Part shown: piece after piece, positions 35,689 through 45,015 of the stretch
How the letters are laid out: each line of letters opens with the position of its first letter
Numbering within the stretch: position 1 is the stretch's first letter
NCBI GenBank assembly: GCA_964579795.1
Contig: CAZOHM010000010.1
Location: 13,637 to 77,636, forward strand
DNA length: 64,000 bases
Source of the DNA: JAEYFP01 sp964579795
GTDB taxonomy: Bacteria > Bacillota > Clostridia > Lachnospirales > Lachnospiraceae
Direction: 5' to 3'
Program-made: the position numbers and the translations under genes
The notes under the pieces: model-generated
What the model was told of the DNA's origin: nothing
What the model saw: only the letters and a program-made list of their open reading frames with translations
Database searches by the model: none

Positions 35689-36672
35689 TTAATTTTTCCT
35701 TTTCTTACTGCGGATATCAGCATATACAGCTATTAACACAATGATACCGGTTAAAACATACTGATAATCTTTCTGGAAGCCCATTGCAAGAATACCTTCT
35801 TGTAAAAGTGAAATAATCATAACACCGATAAATGTACCTCCTATGGAAGCAATACCACCTGCCATAGATGTACCTCCCATAACACAGCTTGCAATTGCCT
35901 CATTATTAAACGTATCACCAAGTCCAGGCTGTACTGTTGTATATGCACCTACATAGAATATTGCTGCAATACCTGCAAGTGTTCCGCAGATAATATATGC
36001 AATCATTTCCCATTTTTTAACGTTAACGCCTGATAGTCTGACTGCTTCTCTGTTATCACCAATACATAATATGTAACGTCCGATTCTTGTCTTATTCAGT
36101 ACGATAGCGCAAATCACTGATGCGATAATTAAAACAAGTAATCCTGTTGGAAGCTGTGTCGTACCCACTCTAATTTTAACAAGATTCTTATACCACCCTC
36201 CAGGCTGTGTAGACTGTGGCCAGCTGACAGACTGAATTTTGGTAAATACAGAGCCAACGCCCTTTGCTAACATCATAATTGCCATAGATGTTATGAATGA
36301 CGGAAGACCCTTATATGCTACAAGCCATCCATTTAATACGCCGAATGCAAGTCCTACCAAAACACTGACTACTAGACAAGTTCCAAGGGGAACTCCTGAT
36401 TTAGTCAACATCTGTCCTGAAATCAATGCAGCACAGAACATTACCGGACCGATAGAAAAATCAATTCCTCCTGTACCTATTACAAAAGTTACACCCAGTG
36501 CCAGAAACCCTAAAAAGTATGCATAATTCAAGGCGCTGAGAATTCTTGAATAGCTTAAAAACGTAGGACTCAAAATTGCAAACAGAACATACATCAACAA
36601 TAATACACAGCAAAGCACGATTCTGTTAAATCCTATTTTTCTAACAATTGGGTTGTTTTTAATCTTCTCCAC
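35689..36672 (-). CDS. Sugar ABC transporter permease, RbsC type
   Basis: A 327-residue permease of the same family as the one at 33154-34152. It carries GVTFVIGTGGIDFSIG, LPSFITSMAIM and MGGTSMAGGIAS. It starts with a GTG at 36672 that has AGGAGG upstream. It is the first gene of the transport operon, 257 nt downstream of the sensory operon, with a terminator and a weak promoter in between. Confidence 0.94.
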   Translation of the reverse strand: MEKIKNNPIVRKIGFNRIVLCCVLLLMYVLFAILSPTFLSYSRILSALNYAYFLGFLALGVTFVIGTGGIDFSIGPVMFCAALISGQMLTKSGVPLGTCLVVSVLVGLAFGVLNGWLVAYKGLPSFITSMAIMMLAKGVGSVFTKIQSVSWPQSTQPGGWYKNLVKIRVGTTQLPTGLLVLIIASVICAIVLNKTRIGRYILCIGDNREAVRLSGVNVKKWEMIAYIICGTLAGIAAIFYVGAYTTVQPGLGDTFNNEAIASCVMGGTSMAGGIASIGGTFIGVMIISLLQEGILAMGFQKDYQYVLTGIIVLIAVYADIRSKKRKN

Positions 36673-36722
36673 TTTTTCTTCCTCCTATATTTCTTACTTG
36701 CCACTTCACTGAATATGTGAAT

Positions 36723-36728
36723 ATTATA
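36723..36728 (-). promoter_or_regulatory. Candidate activator-dependent promoter of the sugar transport operon
   Basis: A consensus TATAAT on the minus strand 51 nt before the first permease gene, with no good -35 box 16-18 bp upstream. A weak -35 fits a promoter that needs an activator such as the YesN-type regulator next door; this is inference. Confidence 0.4.
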
Positions 36729-36833
36729 TGACAAAAGAATGAATAATTTAATAGAATATCTTCCATGGAATGGTGAATATTTTACTTTTGGCGACCACTA
36801 CATATTGTTTTGCAAAGATTTTTACAAAAAAAT

Positions 36834-36870
36834 CCACACAAAATGACATTTTTTTGTGTTATTTGTGTGG
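36834..36870 (-). terminator. Terminator of the sensory operon
   Basis: CCACACAAA / TTTGTGTGG stem with a 19-nt loop, followed on the minus strand by seven T residues (36826-36832). It lies 60 nt past the end of the binding-protein gene at 36930. Confidence 0.88.
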
Positions 36871-36929
36871 TTTTGTGTATATTTCTATATTCTGTAAGTA
36901 TTTCTTTTGTTCACATTTTCAAAAGCATC

Positions 36930-37907
36930 TCAGTGGAAGGGAAACAGAAGTTCCTGATTTTCTTCTTTATACATTGCGTCCTTTGTAATTAAAACAGAAC
37001 CGGAATCAATGTAAGATTCCACCTTTTCTCCTCTTGCAATCTTCGCAGCATTTTCGATTCCAAGATACCCCATACTGAATGCCTTCTGCACAACAATTGC
37101 CTGAAACATTCCCTCTTCAAGTCTGCGTATCTCTTCTGTTGAATTATCAAAACCTACCATACGTATCTTTCCGGACAATCCAAGCTCTTCAACCGCTCTT
37201 GCAGCACCAACAGCAGAATCCTCATTCATGCATGCCATAAATGTTATGTCAGGCTGCTTTAGCAGAAGTTCCTTTGTCTGTGTGTAACCGACATCCTGTA
37301 TGGAATTACTGTATATCACATCAACAATCTGATTTTCGTATTTTCCGAGTCCTTCCCGAAACCCTCGTTCACGTTCCTCCGCTGTAGAAGAGTTTTTAAC
37401 ATGAGATACAATTGCAATTTTAGAATTCTCTGACAAATAAGGAAGCATCGGTTCCGTCATTTTTCTTCCAGCAGCTACATTATCCGTTGCAACACAAGCA
37501 TCTTCAATTTCTTCATCAGTTTTGGAATCTATAAATACCAGTTTGATTCCGGCAGCCTTTACCGCTTGCAGTGCCTCACTGTTCTCGTCTCGAGATGCCG
37601 GAGAAACAACGATTACATCCGGTTTTTTTGCAATAGCATCATAAATCAGCTCATTCTGCTCCTGCACATGTATTTCATCAGTTGGCGAATTCACTTCAAG
37701 CCGCACATCATTTTCCTTTGCAGCCATCTCTGCACCCGACTGAATTGATGACCAGAAATCATTAATAGCAATCTCTGTTTTAGGAATGTAAATGATATAT
37801 ACTGTTTTTTCTTCGCCGTGCGAAAAAATAAAAATACATATTACACTTACTATCGCAAGCAGAGCGATTGGAAGAATCAGTTTGCATTTACTTTTCACTG
37901 TTTTCAT
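36930..37907 (-). CDS. Membrane-anchored sugar-binding protein of a three-component sensor
   Basis: A 325-residue periplasmic-binding-protein type 1 protein. An uncleaved-looking N-terminal helix (about 9-29) and the absence of a lipobox suggest it stays membrane-anchored. The binding fold starts at TVYIIYIPKTEIAINDFW and includes FIDSKTDEEIEDACVATDN and MVGFDNSTEEI. The ATG at 37907 has GGAGG 8 nt upstream and overlaps the kinase gene by 20 nt. Coupling to a YesM-type kinase and YesN-type regulator, rather than to a permease, indicates a sensory role: it would present sugar to the kinase. Confidence 0.88.
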   Translation of the reverse strand: MKTVKSKCKLILPIALLAIVSVICIFIFSHGEEKTVYIIYIPKTEIAINDFWSSIQSGAEMAAKENDVRLEVNSPTDEIHVQEQNELIYDAIAKKPDVIVVSPASRDENSEALQAVKAAGIKLVFIDSKTDEEIEDACVATDNVAAGRKMTEPMLPYLSENSKIAIVSHVKNSSTAEERERGFREGLGKYENQIVDVIYSNSIQDVGYTQTKELLLKQPDITFMACMNEDSAVGAARAVEELGLSGKIRMVGFDNSTEEIRRLEEGMFQAIVVQKAFSMGYLGIENAAKIARGEKVESYIDSGSVLITKDAMYKEENQELLFPFH

Positions 37908-39702
37908 TGGCATTGCCTCCAATCTCGCCTGGCATATACGGAATGGTAACGGTCACACATGTTCCAACATGAGCACTGCTCTGATAGTTCAAACCATACT
38001 CTTCTCCATAATAAAGCTTCAACCTGCTGTTCACGTTTCGGACGCCAACCTTGCTAATGCTGTTACTCTCATCCTTATTTACATCAAAAATATGGGACAG
38101 CGTTCTTGCATCCATGCCAACTCCATTATCAAGCACTCTGATCACAGCCCTGTTATCTTCCACCGTTCCGGTAATTGTTATCCGACCCTTTCCTTCTTTA
38201 CCTTTTATTCCATGGTAAATTGCATTCTCAACAAGTGGTTGTAAAACAAGCTTGGAAATCGGGCAGCTAAGAACCTCATCTTCTACATTGATTTCGTATT
38301 CCATTTTATCATGATATCGCATCTGTTGAATTTTCAAATACTCATTCACATACTCTACCTCTTCCGCAACAGTTACAATTTCTTTCTGATTGCTTATGCT
38401 TTTTCTCAAAAGCTTCGACAGAGCAGATGTCATTTGAATCACAGTATCATTGTGATTTCCTTCAGCCATCCAAATAATGGAATCTAATGTGTTATACAAA
38501 AAATGTGGATTAATTTGTGCCTGTAACGCTCTAAACTCGCTTTTACGCTTTTCATCCTGTTCCTTCTTATTTTTTTCAATCAAGTCTCTGATTCGCTCCA
38601 CCATCATATTGAAAGATTCAACAAGATCACGTATTTCATTTCCTGCATATGCTAATGGCGGCTGGAACTCAAGATTTCCCTGTTCAACCTTTTTCATTGT
38701 ACTTCTGAGTTTTGTAATTGGTCTTGTAATTGCTGAAGATAAAATCATAGAAATAGCTGTTGCCGCTGCAATCACGCATACAGCAAGAATCATATATAGT
38801 TTCTGAATTTCTCTGCTTCGTAAAAGTAATTCATCCATATATGTAACGCCAACAACCGACCATCCTGTTTTACTGGATTTTGTTACTGAATACAACCGTT
38901 TGCTATCGTCAGAAAGAAATTTTCTGCTTCCTCCCATTGGAGTACTGATAATCTGATCTATTTTCTCGTCCAAAAGACCATTGTACAAAAGTTGCTGCTT
39001 CGGATGATAAATTACACTTCCACTCTCGTCTAGAATAAAGACATACCCTTTTGTTCCAAGACTGATTTTTTCGCACAGGCTGCTGATAGAAGAATAGTTC
39101 AAATCAATAAACAGCACACCTTCTGTCTTTTTCGAACTTGGATTTACAATTCCTTTGCTCAATGTAACAACCCACTTGTATTCATTTACTATAATATTCT
39201 GTACATGAGAAGAGGTTATCTCTCCTATTCCAGAAAGTGCCTTTGTATACCAGTCCATATCATCAAGCTTTGCATACGGATTAATTTTTACTTTTTCATT
39301 GTTAATAAAATATCGTCCATTATTTCCAACGATTCCAATATTATAAATGTCATCTCTTGTATCACGTAATGTCTTAAACTGTTCTTCTACAGCGACTAGA
39401 TTCCCATATTCATACATTCCCTTGTCATTTGCATACAGATAGCTGCTTGCATCGGAGCTGCTGAGAACAAGTTCAGCAAGATTCTCCATATTGGATACAT
39501 ATGAATCAATATCAGAATTAACCATGGAAACAAGCTGCGTTGTATAATCTGTTGAGTTTTCATACAGCGCCTTTTCTATCTGTTGTACAGAAATAAATGC
39601 CAACACAAGCACTGCTGTTGCAATCAGCACAGCAAAAGGCACAAGCATTGTCATCCTGATACTGTTAAACCCAAACTGTCTTTTCTTTTTTTCTTTCGAC
39701 AT
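37888..39702 (-). CDS. Sensor histidine kinase, YesM/LytS type
   Basis: A 604-residue kinase. Transmembrane helices at about 17-40 and 300-320 flank an extracellular Cache-like domain. A HAMP domain is at about 320-375. The phosphoacceptor is H400 in QINPHFLYNTLDS. The ATPase lobe has LVLQPLVENAIYHG, DNGVGMD and GVGVRN-like segments. It follows the response regulator gene by 6 nt and overlaps the binding-protein gene, so all three are one operon. Confidence 0.94.
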   Translation of the reverse strand: MSKEKKKRQFGFNSIRMTMLVPFAVLIATAVLVLAFISVQQIEKALYENSTDYTTQLVSMVNSDIDSYVSNMENLAELVLSSSDASSYLYANDKGMYEYGNLVAVEEQFKTLRDTRDDIYNIGIVGNNGRYFINNEKVKINPYAKLDDMDWYTKALSGIGEITSSHVQNIIVNEYKWVVTLSKGIVNPSSKKTEGVLFIDLNYSSISSLCEKISLGTKGYVFILDESGSVIYHPKQQLLYNGLLDEKIDQIISTPMGGSRKFLSDDSKRLYSVTKSSKTGWSVVGVTYMDELLLRSREIQKLYMILAVCVIAAATAISMILSSAITRPITKLRSTMKKVEQGNLEFQPPLAYAGNEIRDLVESFNMMVERIRDLIEKNKKEQDEKRKSEFRALQAQINPHFLYNTLDSIIWMAEGNHNDTVIQMTSALSKLLRKSISNQKEIVTVAEEVEYVNEYLKIQQMRYHDKMEYEINVEDEVLSCPISKLVLQPLVENAIYHGIKGKEGKGRITITGTVEDNRAVIRVLDNGVGMDARTLSHIFDVNKDESNSISKVGVRNVNSRLKLYYGEEYGLNYQSSAHVGTCVTVTIPYMPGEIGGNANENSEK

Positions 39703-39708
39703 ATTATC

Positions 39709-41319
39709 CTATCTCACGCTTCTTGCAAATTCACCCGGCGTTTTTCCTGTTTGTTTTTTAAAAATACTGCTGAAATAATGTGGATCACTGTATCCAACTT
39801 CTGCTGCTACCTCATAATTTTTTAAAGATGTTGTTTCAAAAAGTTTTTTTGCCTTCTCTACCCTGACTCTTGTCAGTGTCTCAATAAATGTCTCGCCTGT
39901 GTAGGATTTAAATATTGTACTGAAGTAGCTCGTACTTACACTCAGATATTCGCAAACCGTATTGAGAGACATATCTGTATTCATATAATTCTTTTCAATA
40001 TAATCAAGTGCCAGAACAGCCTGTTTTTGGTTTACGCTTTCACGTTTCCCGACAATACTCTTTGAAAGTGCCAGACAGTAATTTAAAAACTCTTCTTTGA
40101 TTTCTCTCAGATGCTCATATTCATGAAGCCTGCTGATAAATGCACTCTCCTTATCAAAATTTCCTCCAAGATCCATCTCGCTCTCTTCAAGTGTGATTAG
40201 AACAGTCAGTACAATATTCTGAATATGAATAAAAATTACTTTTCTCTCATACATCTTTTCTTTAAATTCCAGAAAAAGTTCCTCAACTGCAGCTTCTAGT
40301 TCTTCTACCTGATTTGTTTTTATCAGAAGCACAAGACGATCATTCCACAAAGAAGTTTTCATGCCCGTGTGCTCAGTCTTTGTAACGAAATCTTTTCCGT
40401 ATACAAAAGAGTAATCCTCTAACAGGAATCGAAATTCCTCTGCCTGTCTTGCATTCTCATAGGAATGCTGCCATGCATATGGCTCACTTACAGTCGACCC
40501 AATCAGAATGCTGACACGTGTTTTCATACACTTCTTCATTTCAGAAATGATACGTTCTCCAATTTCAATAATCAGCTCCTGAAGCTCTTTTTCTCCTTTT
40601 GCTGTGCAAATAAATAATGTCTGGTCATTCATATTGCGAAAACAGTTCGCCTGTACATAATCTTCCATTATTTCATTGGAAATATTATAAATTGCAAACT
40701 CAATCAAATCTTTATTCAAATTGGGATATGTTGCGAAAAGTTCCGTTGCATCCTCCTTCACAACCATGCATACAGCCTGATAATTCCCATATAGATAAAT
40801 ATTGTAATGTGAAAGCTGCTCCTTTATATCCATTCTTGCGCTGTTACCTTCCACCACTCTGTTTAAAAACAAATCGCGCAGAACCGGAAGATTATTCTGG
40901 TATGCCCGTTGTATTTTCTTAACATTCTCCCGTTCACTGTTCAGGGAATCAAGCTTTTCTGTCATCTTTTTTAATTCTTCGCATAACTCTATGGAAGTAA
41001 TCGGCTTAAGAATATACTCGGATACTCCGTATTTCAACGCACGCTTTGCATACTCAAATTCATCATGTCCGCTCAATATCATGACCTTTGTTTCTGGATA
41101 GTGTTCCTGTACATAGGCTGACAGCTCCAGTCCATCCATAATAGGCATTCGAATATCTGTAAGTAGCAAATCCGGACAGTCCTTTTCCATCAAAGTCACA
41201 GCATCACGACCATTTTCCGCTGTTCCAATCAACTCAAATCCTGCTTCATTCCATGGCGTATTTTCGGAAACTGCTTCTCGAATTAATATCTCATCATCCA
41301 CAAAAATAACCTTATACAT
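39709..41319 (-). CDS. Response regulator, YesN type with AraC output domain
   Basis: A 536-residue regulator. The receiver domain is at 1-125 with acidic D8-D9 and phosphoacceptor D55 (LLLTDIRMP). A central domain of about 280 residues of unknown fold follows. The C-terminal AraC domain has two helix-turn-helix motifs (VCEYLSVSTSYFSTIFKSY and VAAEVGYSDPHYFSSIFKK). It is the first gene of the sensory operon. The likely target is the adjacent sugar ABC operon, whose promoter lacks a good -35 box. Confidence 0.94.
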   Translation of the reverse strand: MYKVIFVDDEILIREAVSENTPWNEAGFELIGTAENGRDAVTLMEKDCPDLLLTDIRMPIMDGLELSAYVQEHYPETKVMILSGHDEFEYAKRALKYGVSEYILKPITSIELCEELKKMTEKLDSLNSERENVKKIQRAYQNNLPVLRDLFLNRVVEGNSARMDIKEQLSHYNIYLYGNYQAVCMVVKEDATELFATYPNLNKDLIEFAIYNISNEIMEDYVQANCFRNMNDQTLFICTAKGEKELQELIIEIGERIISEMKKCMKTRVSILIGSTVSEPYAWQHSYENARQAEEFRFLLEDYSFVYGKDFVTKTEHTGMKTSLWNDRLVLLIKTNQVEELEAAVEELFLEFKEKMYERKVIFIHIQNIVLTVLITLEESEMDLGGNFDKESAFISRLHEYEHLREIKEEFLNYCLALSKSIVGKRESVNQKQAVLALDYIEKNYMNTDMSLNTVCEYLSVSTSYFSTIFKSYTGETFIETLTRVRVEKAKKLFETTSLKNYEVAAEVGYSDPHYFSSIFKKQTGKTPGEFARSVR

Positions 41320-41417
41320 ATCTGTTCCTCCACCGTAAAAGCAGACATAACAAGCCTCTTAAAATATTCTGCATTTCATCCGTAAAATCTGATACCAATA
41401 AACATATTAACCGAAAA

Positions 41418-41454
41418 CAGAGTGTCAGTCAAACCATTGTCCGCCAACACTCTG
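41418..41454 (-). terminator. Terminator of the fucI-kinase operon
   Basis: An 8-bp stem CAGAGTGT / ACACTCTG with a 21-nt loop, followed on the minus strand by TTTTCGG. It lies 39 nt beyond the kinase stop. Confidence 0.75.
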
Positions 41455-41492
41455 TTCCAAAATAAACCTTTACTTTTACTGTCTTTAATCTG

Positions 41493-42971
41493 TTATTTAT
41501 GTGTCACTTCACAATACCTTGCATATGCCTCTTCCCATGCAGCTTCATCCGTCGGCTGATATATTGAAATATCCGGTGATTTTGCAACCATCTCTCTTGC
41601 CTCTTTGATGTCTTTCAATGCCCCTGCTGCAATCAGCTGCAATACAACATTTCCGTATACAGTTGCTTCCACCGGACCTGCCGACACAGTAGTATGACAG
41701 GCATCTGCTGTCATACTGCATAAAAGACTGCTCTGACATCCACCACCTACAAGATAGATGGTATGATAATCACGATCTGTACATTCCTTTATTTCCTGCA
41801 GCGTATCACGGTATTTGAATGCAAGACTCTCGTCTATACAGCGCACAATTTCTGCCTCTGTTTCCGGAATTTCCTGTCCGGTTCTCCTGCAATATTCCCG
41901 AATTCGTCTTGGAACATTACCACTCGGAACAAATTCCGGGGCATCTGGATCTATAAAGCATTTAAATGGCTTGGAAGCCTTTGCCATCGTCTCAAGCTCA
42001 CCAAATCCATACTCCTTACCTTCACGTGCCCACTGTCTGCGGCTTTCCTGTATCAGCCAGAGTCCAATAATATTTTTCAGGAAAGAAATCTTTCCGCCAT
42101 AGCCACCTTCATTTGTAATATTCAGTCTGGCTGATGCCTCATTAATCAATGGTTCTGCCAGTTCAGTTCCAAACAGTGACCATGTACCGCAACTGATAAA
42201 AATAAAATCTTCTTCCTTGGCAGGAATACTGACAAGTGCACTCTGTGTATCGTGACCAGCAATTGCGACAACCTTTGGTGTCATTTCCAGACCAAGTTCT
42301 TCACAGATTTCCGGTGAGATTTCTCCAAGCTCTGTTCCACTCTTAATTATTTCCGGAAAAATACGTTTTGGAATACCGAGTGCATCCATCACCTTTGCAG
42401 ACCATTTCCGATTTTTTGCATCTAATAGCTGTGTTGTAGAAGCAATCGAATATTCTGCACTTTTCTGACCAGTCAACATATAATTGAACAGATCTGGCAT
42501 TAGCAGTAATTTATCTGCTCTCTTAAGTATTTCAGGACGCTTGTCTAACAATGCGACAAGCTGAAATGCCGTATTTATTTCCATGAACTGATTTCCGGTA
42601 ATTTCATAAAACTCGTCCTTGGGAAATTTTGCAAATGCTTTTTCAAATGTACCCTCTGTTCTGGCATCCCTGTAGTGTACAGGATTTTCAAGCAATGTAC
42701 CATTCTCATCTATCAAACCAAAATCTACACCCCAAGTATCTACCGCAATACTGTCAAATCCACCATTTAACTTTGCTTTGATAATACCCTGTTTCATTTC
42801 ATGAAACAGGCGAAGTACATCCCAGTACATGGTTTTATGGACAGTCACCGGTTCATTTAAGAACCGGTGTACCTCTTCCAAAGTAATTGATTTTCCATCA
42901 TACCTGCCGATGATTGCACGACCTGAGCTAGCGCCGTAATCAATGGCCAGTACCCTTTTTTCATTTTCCAT
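41493..42971 (-). CDS. FGGY sugar kinase, RhaB type (predicted L-fuculokinase)
   Basis: A 492-residue ATP-dependent kinase of the FGGY family. The N-terminal phosphate loop AIDYGASSGRAI, AVDTWGVDFG, AGHDTQSA and ISCGTWSLFGTE resemble rhamnulokinase RhaB more than FucK. Because it is co-transcribed with L-fucose isomerase (33-nt gap) and no rhamnose isomerase is present, the natural substrate is probably L-fuculose; a dual role is possible. Length is normal. Confidence 0.9.
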   Translation of the reverse strand: MENEKRVLAIDYGASSGRAIIGRYDGKSITLEEVHRFLNEPVTVHKTMYWDVLRLFHEMKQGIIKAKLNGGFDSIAVDTWGVDFGLIDENGTLLENPVHYRDARTEGTFEKAFAKFPKDEFYEITGNQFMEINTAFQLVALLDKRPEILKRADKLLLMPDLFNYMLTGQKSAEYSIASTTQLLDAKNRKWSAKVMDALGIPKRIFPEIIKSGTELGEISPEICEELGLEMTPKVVAIAGHDTQSALVSIPAKEEDFIFISCGTWSLFGTELAEPLINEASARLNITNEGGYGGKISFLKNIIGLWLIQESRRQWAREGKEYGFGELETMAKASKPFKCFIDPDAPEFVPSGNVPRRIREYCRRTGQEIPETEAEIVRCIDESLAFKYRDTLQEIKECTDRDYHTIYLVGGGCQSSLLCSMTADACHTTVSAGPVEATVYGNVVLQLIAAGALKDIKEAREMVAKSPDISIYQPTDEAAWEEAYARYCEVTHK

Positions 42972-43004
42972 AGTGCTCTCCTGACTATCGGCTGACTTTC
43001 TCTG

Positions 43005-44813
43005 TTATCTGATACTCTTGTATAATGGACCATATGCCTGACAAGCTCTGTAATCTTGTCCTTCCTTGTCCATACCAAATGCATTCCATGAAGAAGGTCT
43101 GAATACCTTTGCATCAGGAACATTATGCATGCAGACAGGAATTCTTAACATGGAACAGAATGTAATTAAATCTGCACCAATATGTCCGTAGCTGATAGCA
43201 CCATGATTTGCGCCCCAGTTATTCATTACTTCATATGCGGTCTTGAATGCGCTTCCGTCTTTTCCATCACATCTTGGAGTGAACCATGTACATGGCCATG
43301 TGTAATCTGTTCTCTTCCAAATCTTATCTGTCACCTCATCAGGGAGCTGTACCGTCCAGCCTTCTGCAATCTGAAGAACTGGTCCAAGTCCCTTTACCAT
43401 GTTCAAACGAATCATTGTTGCTGGCATCTCTGCTCTTGTAACAAATCTTGAAGAAAATCCGCCGCCACGGAAATATCCATTATCTGCTGCACACCACTCA
43501 GTTGCATCCATAATTGTTTTCTGATCTGCTTCTGTTACATTATACCATTCTTTAATTACTGCATTTCCGTCTTTATCCTTCACTTCACCACAGGCATCCA
43601 GGCAGCATGCACCGGAATTAATCAAATGTATAAATCCATCAGCAGCTTTTGCTTTACCTTCCAGTGAATAGCCTGTAGCTTTCTTAACAGCATCTCCGCT
43701 CCAGTATGAACGCACATCTGCAAACATCTGTGCACGATTTGTCAAAAGCTTCATGAAAAGCATTCCTAGTCCGTTTAATGTATCATTCTCTGTTGCAAGA
43801 ATGAATGGTTCTCTAGTACCATTCCAGTCAAATGATGTATTCAGAATTGCTTCAGGGAAATCACAGTTTGGCCAATGATCTGTCCACTGACGCTGTCCCT
43901 GGAAACCACCACAAATGGCATTATGTCCAACTGCCTCTTCTTCACATCCCTTTGGAAGATTTGCATTACCCTGATACAGGTCTTCAATAATACATGCCAT
44001 CTTTGCAATGAATTCCCAATCCTTTGCTTTCTCTTCATCTGATTTCTTAATGAAATCAGGATTCTTGTCAAGACCTTCCTTACAGTTTTTCTTAATCCAT
44101 GTAAGTGCTTTTTGATATTCTGCTTCATCATAAATATTCTCTTCCATACGTCTGAGAATTTCTACTTCATCCACAGATTCGACTCTCATACCTAGATATT
44201 CTTCAATAAAATCAGGATTGATAATTGATCCGCCAATACCCATTGTAACAGAACCAATCTGTAAATAGGATTTGTCTCTCATTGATGCAGCTGCAACTGC
44301 TGCGCGTCCGAATCTTAACAGCTTCTCTTCTACGTCAGCAGGAATGGAAGTATCATCTGCTTCACATACATCATGTCCATAAATTCCAAATGCAGGAAGT
44401 CCCTTCTGTGCATGTGTTGCAAGTACAGATGCAAGATAAACTGCTCCTGGTCTCTCTGTTCCGTTAAATCCCCATACGCCCTTAATAGTAAGTGGGTTCA
44501 TATCCATTGTTTCAGCTCCATAACACCAGCATGGAGTCACTGTCAGGGTAATGGCAACTCCTTCTTTTCTAAACTTTGCCTCACATGCAGCTGTTTCAGC
44601 AACACGACCAATTGTTGTATCAGCAATTACAACCTTTACAGGCTCTCCGTTCGAATACTTCAAATTGTCAGTGAAAAGCTTTGCAGCGGATTTGGCCATA
44701 TTCATGGTCTGCTCCTCTAAAGACTCTCTCACCTTTAAAGCTCCGCGACGTCCATCAATTGTTGGTCTGATTCCAATTACCGGATATTCTCCGATGTATC
44801 TGTTCTTAGCCAT
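43005..44813 (-). CDS. fucI: L-fucose isomerase
   Basis: A 602-residue metal-dependent isomerase converting L-fucose to L-fuculose (also D-arabinose to D-ribulose in known enzymes). Seen: GEYPVIGIRPTIDGRRG at the N terminus, TLTVTPCWCYGAETMDMN, FNGTERPGAVYLA, YGHDVCEAD, and the metal-site region NDTLNGLGMLFMKLLTN. Length matches the family. The ATG at 44813 has AAGGAGG upstream. The kinase gene follows and a divergent AraC regulator precedes it. Confidence 0.96.
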   Translation of the reverse strand: MAKNRYIGEYPVIGIRPTIDGRRGALKVRESLEEQTMNMAKSAAKLFTDNLKYSNGEPVKVVIADTTIGRVAETAACEAKFRKEGVAITLTVTPCWCYGAETMDMNPLTIKGVWGFNGTERPGAVYLASVLATHAQKGLPAFGIYGHDVCEADDTSIPADVEEKLLRFGRAAVAAASMRDKSYLQIGSVTMGIGGSIINPDFIEEYLGMRVESVDEVEILRRMEENIYDEAEYQKALTWIKKNCKEGLDKNPDFIKKSDEEKAKDWEFIAKMACIIEDLYQGNANLPKGCEEEAVGHNAICGGFQGQRQWTDHWPNCDFPEAILNTSFDWNGTREPFILATENDTLNGLGMLFMKLLTNRAQMFADVRSYWSGDAVKKATGYSLEGKAKAADGFIHLINSGACCLDACGEVKDKDGNAVIKEWYNVTEADQKTIMDATEWCAADNGYFRGGGFSSRFVTRAEMPATMIRLNMVKGLGPVLQIAEGWTVQLPDEVTDKIWKRTDYTWPCTWFTPRCDGKDGSAFKTAYEVMNNWGANHGAISYGHIGADLITFCSMLRIPVCMHNVPDAKVFRPSSWNAFGMDKEGQDYRACQAYGPLYKSIR

Positions 44814-44839
44814 TTTAAAAATCCTCCTTTTTATACATG

Positions 44840-44857
44840 ACTGCTGATTAGAGCAGT
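44840..44857. repeat. Inverted repeat in the fucI leader
   Basis: ACTGCT-GATTAG-AGCAGT, a 6+6+6 inverted repeat between the fucI promoter and its start codon. It is a candidate operator for the divergent AraC regulator or a short leader hairpin. Confidence 0.45.
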
Positions 44858-44897
44858 AACCTTAACTTCAATCCATTCAAACAGGATTGATATTCTC

Positions 44898-44926
44898 ATT
44901 ATAGCCCTGGCTTTTGGCATTTTCAT
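44898..44926 (-). promoter_or_regulatory. Promoter of the fucI operon
   Basis: On the minus strand, ATGAAA (44921-44926, 4 of 6 to consensus), a 17-bp spacer and TATAAT (44898-44903). The weak -35 box fits activation by the divergent AraC protein. Confidence 0.6.
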
Positions 44927-44927
44927 G

Positions 44928-44936
44928 TGTTATAAT
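44928..44936 (+). promoter_or_regulatory. Extended -10 promoter of the divergent AraC gene
   Basis: TGT followed by TATAAT (44931-44936) on the plus strand, an extended -10 element without a good -35 box. It interlocks with the minus-strand fucI promoter, whose -35 box lies just 5' of it. Confidence 0.55.
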
Positions 44937-45015
44937 GGATAATAACTATAACAATATTCACTTTTTTCATATTATTGGTATAGGTATCCAGTTCGATTCG
45001 AAGGAGGGTTCCACT

